Positions 56,431-64,000 of a stretch of 64,000 nt of DNA are shown in pieces; within the stretch, counting starts at the first letter, position 1; each line of letters begins with the position of its first letter. Location of the stretch: the NCBI GenBank assembly GCA_963932465.1, contig OZ010789.1, positions 597,578,968 to 597,642,967 on the forward strand, written 5' to 3'. Below the pieces are notes generated by a model that was not told the DNA's origin, did not search any database, and saw only the letters and a program-made list of their open reading frames with translations. Source of the stretch: Maratus speciosus (Eukaryota; Arthropoda; Arachnida; Araneae; Salticidae). Position numbers and translations under genes: made by a program.

Positions 56431-58739
56431 TATAACGTTACATTTTAAAGCTTCATCCGAGCGTAAGGACAAGGATCCACTAAATTTCCTATATAAACTG
56501 CACGGAAGATCGCAGGCGACTGTCGCTCGGCGTGTGTTGAAGCTGACTTCTACCTCCATCGAACCCGCCTGGAGAACCTTTGATGAAAATTATCACCTCA
56601 TTTAAAAAACTTATCATACTCACATGTATCTTTCTCTTTTAAATTTCTAAGAAACGCCAGGTGGCTTAGCAATGCACAAATTGTCTACAAATGCATAATG
56701 TTGAAAAACTTCTAATTTCCATTTTTCTTTCTACGTTGATGAAAAGGACTGTTTAAGTTATTTATTCGTGAATATTACTGACACTATACCCAAATTAGTA
56801 TTTCTATTAACGGCAACACTATGTTTGTTAATGAACCAGAAAAAACACACGATTCTCTTTTATCCAGAGCACCCTCGTTAAACGTATTGAAAACGTATTC
56901 CAACTTTCATCTTTTTTTATTGTGTAAACTTAAATTATTGATAATTATAAATTGATATTTCGGGATGCTAGTTATTTTAAATCCGAATATGTGAACCTAA
57001 ATTACCAGCCGTCGAAAGTATCAATTTTAGAAAAATACATTTTTCTAGGATCTGCGGCGTAGTTGTCTGTGTTCAAAAACATTGAATGAGTATTTGTAGC
57101 ATTATTTTAACTCCGGGTCTCAAGATATTAATTATGCTACACACAACAGATAATAAGCTTTTAGTGGTAAAAAATGTATGAATTTGTGTTTTATAATAAT
57201 TGAAAATAAAATGTAACGGGAAATTATGCAAAATTATACCTTCAGGAAAATTTATGTCTCTTAAGATCACTTAAATGTTTCTCATCACTGAACCGTTATA
57301 ACGTGATTTCTAAGTTTGTCCATATTAAAAAGAAACTTTTGTGAAAACCTGGTAAACATGTTACTTTGAAAAATTATGAACAATGATATTTTGAAATAGT
57401 ATATTGTTTTACTGTGTCAGCTCATTTTAAACTGAAATATTCTAATTTATTATAGAGCCTTTTAACTTTTGACAGGAATTATTAATTAAAAACTAATAAC
57501 AATTGTTTGAGAGTGGCAAATTTATATCCTAAACATGTAAATGTAAATTTAATTCCTTCCAAAACTTTCAGAAAACTGTCTGAGTTTTAAAAATAACCAC
57601 TATATTGTGTTGAAGTTGTGTGAAAGAATTATTTTTAATGAAATATAAATTCAATTAAATTATTGTTAACTTTCCTTTTACTAAATATCATCTTTGTAAA
57701 TAATTTACGTTTTTAATTATTTTTCTTTGTTTTTAAAATTTCTGTCGCAGAAGAGCTGTTTCAAACAAACATATTTTGACCATTCACTCTAAGATCAACT
57801 TGTTTTAAAAACTAAAAAATATAAAGCAATATAAAAATAAATATTTTTAGTCCGGATTGTGTATATGATTTTAAAACAATGTCACTACTGTAACTGGCTT
57901 GTTTTAAAGATTAATAAGAAAAATTACATGTAAAATTAATGTACATAAAATACTTTCTAAATAATTAAATTTTTCCAAATATATTTTTGGAAGGGTGTCC
58001 CATTAGAATGTAGCACTGGAAACTCTTGTCTTTAGAAAAAAAAAATACAGGCGGAAATAATAGGAAATAGATACATTCCTGTTACATACATATATTTCAT
58101 TCCCGTATATTTAAAAATATATGTTGCCACAAGAGGTCTTAGAAATGTCTTTCCCGAGATGAAATAAATTTTCGTGTTCTGTTTTTAACACCAACATTTT
58201 GCGACTGCTTTGCATCTCATACCATGATCAGCAATGTAAAAAGATATATAAACTTATATCTGCTTAAATAATACAAATAGAAAAGGCACATAAATGGAAA
58301 ACAATGTACTCAATGTGGAAGCTCAATACGATCTAAAGAAATGATAAGAAAATAGGCATTGTTGGACGGCTTTCATGCACTAATTTCAACTATTCTAGTT
58401 TGCGGATGTTCTAAATATCACGAATATATCATACTTCTTGGATGTCAATTTTTATTTTTTTTAAAGAAAAGCTAAAACATTTTTGCCAGTTCAGAAATAA
58501 AACTATGTACTTTTAAGCCACAAGTGTACTTTCATCCAGTAAGGAAGTTACGTTACAATATGCAGAGGGTTTCAGCACAGTGGTTAGAAAATTTCAGGAG
58601 AAATAGAGTACACCTAGACGATGGGAAGTCGCATAGCAATGCATTGTCGGAGACACTTTTCTGGCGCGGTAGTGACGATACAAAACACAAGAAAGGAAGG
58701 ACACGAACTGGGTGAGAAAACATGTTATTATTCTTAATA
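56431..58739. other. Mostly featureless AT-rich DNA
   Basis: No recognisable motif. A 63-codon plus-strand frame at 58524-58715 is GC-richer than its surroundings and followed by GGTGAG, a possible splice donor, but nothing identifies it as an exon. Confidence 0.4.
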
Positions 58740-58809
58740 CAGTAGAAATTATTTTATCAGAAACTATTTTAACCGAAACTCTTGGTTAACCGAAATCCAT
58801 TTTTTAAGC

Positions 58810-58848
<39 letters not shown>

Positions 58849-59394
58849 ATCACATTCCTTGTGTGCAAAATCAATTTTGAAAGCTTTTTAACTATCCTAT
58901 TCTTTGTGTGCAAGAGGTCCTTTCCCAACGACGAGTACATATAAATATTTTCGATCCTTTTCTTAGAGTTCCTTTGAATTTAAATTGAGCTTATGTAAGC
59001 TGAGGAGTGGAATGAATAAAATGAACAAATTAGCAATTCTGAAGCTTTTGAATGCGTTGCAAAAGGTTTGGCATGGCTGGAGCAGCAGAAAGACTGTGAT
59101 ACTGGTTAACTAATAATGTTAAAAAAAACTCCGTGATAGAGCTTTAAAGCAAATACAATCGAAACTGCGACAAACAAAACATTTTTTCAAACCCTTGTAA
59201 TATACGTAAAAGGTACTTAATTTCAAAACGAAAATTCAGATAATTTATACTTGCTTCTATTTTGCTATTGCTTTATTTTTATTAAGCACTTGTTACCATA
59301 ATAAGAAGCATTGCATATATTTATCCAAGCATTGTCGAAGCATTTTCCGAAAGATGGTCGGTCCTAATTACTTCGGATAATCGAGGTTCAACTG
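58740..59394 (+). mobile_element. Tigger/jerky-type element, truncated
   Basis: The left end CAGTAGAAATTATTTTATC follows TA. The right end, read on the minus strand, is CAGTTGAACCTCGATTATCC. Both resemble the CAGTxGAAxCTCxxTTATCCG termini of Tigger-class pogo elements. A C-terminal transposase scrap on the plus strand at 59041-59180 reads EAFECVAKGLAWLEQQKDCD and, after a frame change, LRDRALKQIQSKLRQTK; relatives read close to F-C-KGLxWMExQ...LRDxA. A 35-base poly-T lies at 58811-58845. The catalytic domain is gone. Confidence 0.72.
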
Positions 59395-59469
59395 AACATC
59401 AAATCAGCTGAAGAGACAATGATCATCATCAAAGAAAGTGTTCGCAATTACGAACCCGTCCGTGTTGCA

Positions 59470-60510
59470 GCCCTTAGGAAAATCGTTCATAGAGCTGTAT
59501 AGAGCTTTGTAGAATTATATACAAGTTCTATAGAATAGCCTTGCTGTAGAAACTATTTCTATAGTGTTTTGAATAGTTCTACAGAATATTTTTTCTAAAG
59601 AAAATGTTTCTATAGAGATTTGAAGAGCTCTATAGACTACTTTTTTAAAGGAAACCTTTCTATAGAATAGTCTTTCTACAGAATATTATTTCCATAGAAT
59701 TTTGATGAATTGTATAGAATAATGTTTCCAAAGATGTTCCAAATTCATAGAAGTCCTGCAGTTTTTTTTCTTTATAGAATACATAATTTTTTGGAATAGA
59801 GTAATGAATCTATACATTTTTTAAATATATATATATATATAGGTGTTATAAAATTTATGTGTACTAATTTATTTACACCTATATATTAAAAAATTAAAAA
59901 AATAATTTTGTATAAAAACATGTATAAAGATCACTTATAAACAGATTAAGTAAAATAATGCTAAAATGTCCGGTTTCAATTTTTGAATTTTTTTTCAACC
60001 TGGCTTTTGCTAGAGAGTCTTTCACTTGGAACGTGGCTGGGGACCTACGTATCTTGCTTCCGCAAAAGAGTCGGACTAGAGTAGAAGAATAAATGGCTGC
60101 GGACGAAGATGGGCCGCTCGTCGCGGCGGTCTACGATAATATGTTGAAGAGTTAGTAGGGGATGTTTACTTTTTTCCCCACGACTGTACATACCAAGCAG
60201 AAAGTACACGTTCAAGATCGATCACCAAAGTGAAAGCAGCATCGAGCGCGGTAAGTACCTGGGATGGTGAAAAAACAATTGGGGATATTCGAATACTTTT
60301 ATACACTATATTCGAATATTTTTAAAGAATAGCTATGTAATTTTTACAGATATTCTTATAGAAGCTCTAGAGACATTGCTATTGAACTTCTAGAGATATT
60401 TCTACAACTTTTAGTTAAACTAGCTTATAGAAAAACGGGCCTTAATTCTATAGGATCCTATAAGAAACTTCTATAATTTTTATTTTTAGAATTCTATTGG
60501 AAATTTTTGT
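59470..60510 (+). repeat. TATAGA-rich degenerate tandem array, interrupted
   Basis: Short motifs such as TTTCTATAGAATAG, TTCTATAGAG and TTCTACAGAATA recur roughly every 20-30 bp at 59480-59760 and again at 60340-60500 (TTATAGAAGCTCTAGAGA). Between them lies unrelated DNA, including 60000-60186. The motif is self-complementary (TCTATAGA), so the array can fold extensively. No gene. Confidence 0.6.
60000..60186. repeat. Fragment ending in the 18.1-kb element's terminal sequence
   Basis: The end GAGTTAGTAGGGGATGTTTA, CTTTTTTCCCCACGACTG, then TA (60187-60188), is the reverse complement of the first 40 bp of the 18080-18515 element. The preceding 140 bp are unusually GC-rich (GATGGGCCGCTCGTCGCGGC) and unlike that element, so this may be one end of its longer, possibly autonomous relative. 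No second end was found. Confidence 0.6.
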
Positions 60511-61497
60511 AAGGGAGGCCTCACATCTCCGGCGCGTAGAAGTCGTAATGTTCTTGAAAATACCGGGCTGGCAGGACTTCCCCAGCAGCTGCCACGATGC
60601 GTGCATCATGTTCCTCAGCATTGTCTAGCATTATTCCAGAATTTTTGGGCTACTAGTAGCCCAAAATTAGAAGCCCAAAAAATAGTAGCCCCCAAAAAGA
60701 ATAGAAAGATGTTTTCTCAACCTGTTGTTATGTGATTTCCTGCTGTCTAGGTATACTCTATCTCACTTGAAGCTTTGTAACCGCTGTTCAGTAACATTAT
60801 GTAAACAGAAAAAATACTAATTACAAAACAAATGCACTAAAACTTAAAAATTATTTTTTTTACAAATAGATAATATGTAATAATGTCGAAAATCGCACAG
60901 GATGTTTACTCGTTCGTCCTGAAAGTCACTGTCTTCTTGAGAAGTTTTTGGTCTTCAGACTGTGAATCCTCTGGTGCTATTGCAGTTTGTTTTTTCTGTG
61001 TTGATTATTTTGCAGCAAAGTCTCGTGTTTGTGAATAAACGCATGCGACGTGGTTTTTAAATCTTTGGCAAGACATTATTTGGACATAATCTTTTGACAC
61101 AGTTCTTGGTCCAACCTTTTGCATTACTTTTTGAAATTGTTTGGCAAAATTATCCAGTGGATATAATTTGGTGGAAAAAGTCCCCAGGTAAACGTATGTT
61201 TTGCCCATAGACTGTCTGGTCAATGCTGCTTGCTGAATGTTCCTGCATGATTGTGCAGTGCATAATATGTACATTTATTAAATTTATTTAATAACAAATT
61301 TGTGTAGCGTTAGAATTATCATATTTACGAAATTATTTTATAATTATTCGATATAAATCTGGTTGATCAATTTCTAGAGAACTATTAAATATTATATTAT
61401 TTGTTAAGAAAACAATTACTGGAATCAATTATTGTACTTTTAAAATCTCTCTATAGAAAGTGTTCATCGGTCTTTTAATATATACTGTTCGAAATTA
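60511..61497. other. No feature confirmed; two short open stretches
   Basis: A minus-strand stretch at about 60535-60640 reads LDNAEEHDARIVAAAGEVLP and ARYFQEHYDFYAPEM then stop. Its composition is coding-like, but I cannot place it. A minus-strand 89-codon frame at 61005-61274 (VYLGTFSTKLYPLDNFAKQF) also has no family I recognise. Both are probably relics of mobile elements. GGGCTACTAGTAGCCC at 60648-60663 is a perfect hairpin. Confidence 0.35.
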
Positions 61498-61758
61498 TAC
61501 TGGTTATCAAAATTGCAGGATAATGAGAAAAAATATGCTCACTATGTTAATGTTGCAACCAGTGACTAATACTGCAATTATGTACATTGATTAAATATTA
61601 TTGAACTCAAAATTGTACTTCCGCGCATATGTTAGCGTCGGAAATATGAAATTTAGATTATTGACAATGTGGTGCGCAATGAATGTATGTTGGAATTCTG
61701 GTCTGTAGTGTTGTTTAAAGTGAATGTGGTGTCTGGGTGTGATCAGTATTCAATAGTT

Positions 61759-62312
61759 ATGGCTCAAAGGCATGATTTAAATTAAGGTCAAATGTGGCGA
61801 ATAATTGGTATAATCGAGGAAGTTCAAACAGAAATGGAGGTCGCCTAAGATTTGAATATCCCTTAAAGTGTCGTATCAAGAGCTTCAAGGCGCTTTTTAA
61901 GCACAGGATCCATTGATAGGTAGCCTGGTCAAGGGAGACCAAGAGCAATAACTGCATCCAAAAGCCGTTTTCTGCCACTGTGGCTCGAAGAATTCGCGAA
62001 GCGTCTACAAGAGATTTGGTTTGAGACATTCAGGCTCCCACAGGAACTCGCACTAGCTGTTCTACTGCTGAACGACGGCTTAACAAGATTGAATTGTATG
62101 CGAGAAAACTAATAATTTGTGTCCCACTCACCCCTGCTTCCAAAGGGGTCCGTTTAAACTGTTGCTCTCGTCATCTTCAATGGAGCCAAGATCACTGGTC
62201 TCATGTATTGTTTACAGACGTGTCCAGATATAGTCTGAACACTGATTCTAGAGATTTTTTGATCTGCAAAGAGTAAGGAACACGCAACTTGCCTTCCCTT
62301 GTCCGTGAAATA
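61759..62312 (+). pseudogene. Tc1 transposase N-terminal half, left arm
   Basis: Starts at ATG 61759 (MAQRHDLN, then a stop). It retains WRIIGIIEEVQTEMEVA (helix-turn-helix), a degraded GRPRAITASKSRFLP linker, TRTSCSTAERRLNKIELYAR, VPLTPASKGVRLNCCSRH and LQWSQDHWSHVLFTDVSRYS (first catalytic D kept in FTD; the usual FTDES reads FTDVS), and ends near GTRNLPSLVREI. Several in-frame stops. The right-arm copy is better preserved at its start. Confidence 0.85.
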
Positions 62313-62329
62313 TCCTGTTTGAGCCTAGT

Positions 62330-62754
62330 CTTTTTGGCTCCATTTAACATGACAACGGCAATAGTTTAAACGGGCCACTTTGGAAGCTGGAGTGAGTGGG
62401 ACACAAACTATTGTTTTTTTTTTCGTATACAGTCCACCCTCCTTAAGCCTTCGTTCAACAGCAGACCGGCTAATTCGAGTTTCTGTGGCAGCCTGAAGGT
62501 CTTGTATTCGCTTCGCGGTTTCTCCGAGCCGACAATGACAGAAAACGGTCTTCGGTTGCAGTTGTAGCTCTTCTACGTCCTTGACCAGGCGGTCTATCAA
62601 AGAATCCAGTGTTTAAAAAGCAGCCTGAAGCACTTGATATTGCACTTTGAGGGATATTCAAATCTTGTGCGACCTCCATTTGTGTTTGACCTCTCTCGAT
62701 TCTACCAATTATTCGCCACTTTTGACCGTCTCTTAAATGATACCTTTGAGCCAT
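62330..62754 (-). pseudogene. Tc1 transposase N-terminal half, right arm
   Basis: Starts at ATG 62754-62752 on the minus strand: MAQRYHLRDGQKWRIIGRIE, RGQTQMEVAQDLNIPQSAIS (first helix-turn-helix, near-intact), CFLNTGFFDRPPGQGRRRAT with the GRPR-like AT-hook region, TATEDRFLSLSARRNREANT, then a frameshift near 62600, TETRISRSAVERRLKEGGLY, VPLTPASKVARLNYCRCHVK and WSQKD then stop. The frame ends before the first catalytic aspartate, so only the DNA-binding half is present. Confidence 0.88.
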
Positions 62755-63015
62755 AACTATTGAATAATAATCACTCTCAAACAATGCATTCACTTTAAAC
62801 AACACTACAGACCAGAAGTCCAACATACGTCCATTGCGCACCACATTGTCAATGACTTAATTTGCATATTTCCGACGCTAACATATGCGCGGAATTGCAA
62901 TTTTGTATTCAATAGTATTTAATTAAGATAAATAACTGCAGCATTGGGCTTCGGCTGCAACTTTAATTTAGTGAGCATGATTTTTCTTATTATCCTTTAA
63001 TTTTGATGACCAGTG

Positions 63016-64000
63016 TATATTGATTTAGAAGTTTTACTTTTGAAGCATCAGACTCTTTCTTAAACATAGGTTCGAGTATTTTTTCTTTTCAAATGTAATT
63101 AAAAAATTTTTTTTTTAATTCAGTCATACAATAAAAATAACTTTCTTTTCTCTCTAAGCTGTGTTTAACTTCCTTAATGTAAACTAATTGCCTGTTTAGT
63201 TTCATTTAAATTTTAAATAGTACTTACTTATTTTAAATTGAACGCGTTTCTTATTTTTCCTTTTCACTCCTCATAAAATTTCATTTGAAATGAATTTGTG
63301 CGTTGCAAACAATGATATGCATGCAGCTACTTCCAAACACCATACTTATCCTTAATTACGAGATATTTGTAGGTAATTGTAAAATGTTTATCAGGAGGTA
63401 AAGCAATTGTATTCCATTAATATATTAATAATTATAAATCTGATTATACTTGAGCATTATTTACAATAATATTTTAGTGTGGAAGCTATCATGCACATTC
63501 AACCTCAAAATGTCTGTTATTTTCAAAAATATGCAATTGTTCTGAACAAATTGTCTTTTTTGAAATTCCAGATCACACAGCATTTGTTTTCTAACATATG
63601 TAATTTTAGAATTTTATAACAGTTATTTATGTACTCTATGTAATGTTTATTATTATATTCAGTTATGTACCTTTATAAAAATGTTTCTTTTTTTTATATA
63701 ATCTTTGTGAAAATGATTTTTTATATATCCTCTTAAAAAAAAAAAAGTCAAAATATTTGAGTGTTAAATATTCTAACGTTTATAAACATATTAAACGTTT
63801 TTAAATAGTACAAACATTTAATTTATTTGTAATCAGTCTCTCAGAGCTTAAAGAATTATTTTTAATTTCTTTGAAATGAAGAATACTGTTTTAACCAAAT
63901 TTACAATTTTCATTTAAAAATTAATTTTTTTTTAACCGTCATGTAATTGAATGCAAATTGATTAATTCTAGTATAACATGAAGACATGTTAACATTAAAT
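63016..64000. other. No recognisable feature
   Basis: AT-rich sequence to the end of the window without a recognisable gene or repeat. Confidence 0.4.

Larger units (their letters stand above)
61498..63015. mobile_element. Two Tc1 5' halves in tail-to-tail inversion
   Basis: The left end is TACTGGTTATCAAAATT (61498, after TA). The right end read inward is CACTGGTCATCAAAATT (63015 back, with TA at 63016-63017). Both continue with AGGATAATxAGAAAAA and a shared 5' untranslated stretch, then the transposase start. The left gene runs rightward from 61759 to about 62312; the right gene runs leftward from 62754 to about 62330. Neither has a 3' half, so the unit is a 1.5-kb inverted duplication of Tc1 5' halves. 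TA flanks both outer ends. Confidence 0.85.

Noticed and set aside
58524..58715. Possible host exon followed by GGTGAG
   Set aside because: No recognisable domain, no convincing acceptor site and no neighbouring exon; an isolated 63-codon frame is not enough.
61005..61274. 89-codon minus-strand gene
   Set aside because: No family recognised, no start context and no partner exons. Kept only as an unexplained open stretch.

Overview
The window is AT-rich, repeat-dense eukaryotic DNA with one 200-base assembly gap (3801-4000). The transposon content fits an arthropod: Tc1, mariner, Tigger/pogo and Penelope-like remnants, a tRNA-derived SINE, and two interspersed repeats I recognise from insects and other arthropods. 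Several peptide remnants look most like multi-copy sequences of spiders, so a spider or other chelicerate is my best guess (moderate confidence, from memory of the families and not from a search). I found no host protein-coding gene, rRNA gene or functional tRNA gene that I can support. Essentially every recognisable protein fragment is a broken transposable-element gene.

Layout. 0-10 kb: a Tc1 C-terminal scrap, a Penelope-like GIY-YIG scrap at 5.1-5.3 kb, a repeat with a GC-rich hairpin, a decayed multi-copy gene at 7.8-8.3 kb and the first copy of a dispersed repeat (8.9-9.5 kb). 10-13.3 kb: mostly featureless AT-rich DNA. 13.3-22.5 kb: two paralogous blocks (13.4-14.4 and 21.4-22.5 kb), each carrying an internally deleted mariner, a Mos1-like mariner, an element with about 300-bp terminal inverted repeats (15.2-17.8 kb), and several hairpin MITEs. 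22.7-24.7 kb: a 2.0-kb pogo-like element. 28.4-31.2 kb: tRNA-related repeats around a four-unit satellite. 31.3-37.3 kb: a block bounded by a pair of inverted 215-bp repeats. It contains a 1.4-kb Penelope-like fold-back with two hammerhead-like ribozyme motifs, an arthropod-wide repeat (33.3-35.6 kb) and a composite repeat. 37.8-41.3 kb: a degenerate tandem array interrupted by an intact-looking SINE with a perfect 11-bp target-site duplication. 43.9-45.9 kb: a higher-order satellite and a tandem array. 47-56 kb: small terminal-inverted-repeat elements, a GC-richer fold-back mosaic and a mariner remnant. 58.7-63.0 kb: a Tigger-like remnant, a TATAGA-rich array, and two Tc1 5' halves joined tail to tail.

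The most interesting structure is the Penelope-like fold-back at 31512-32899. Each arm holds the GIY-YIG endonuclease C-terminus, a TATA/CCAAT promoter and a hammerhead-like ribozyme in mirror image. The right ribozyme copy keeps most of the catalytic core; the left has lost core residue C3. A second theme is inverted duplication: the Penelope fold-back, the Tc1 pair at 61.5-63.0 kb, the long-TIR element, the MITEs and the 53-kb mosaic are all large inverted repeats. All calls were made by eye, and boundaries marked approximate may be off by tens of bases.
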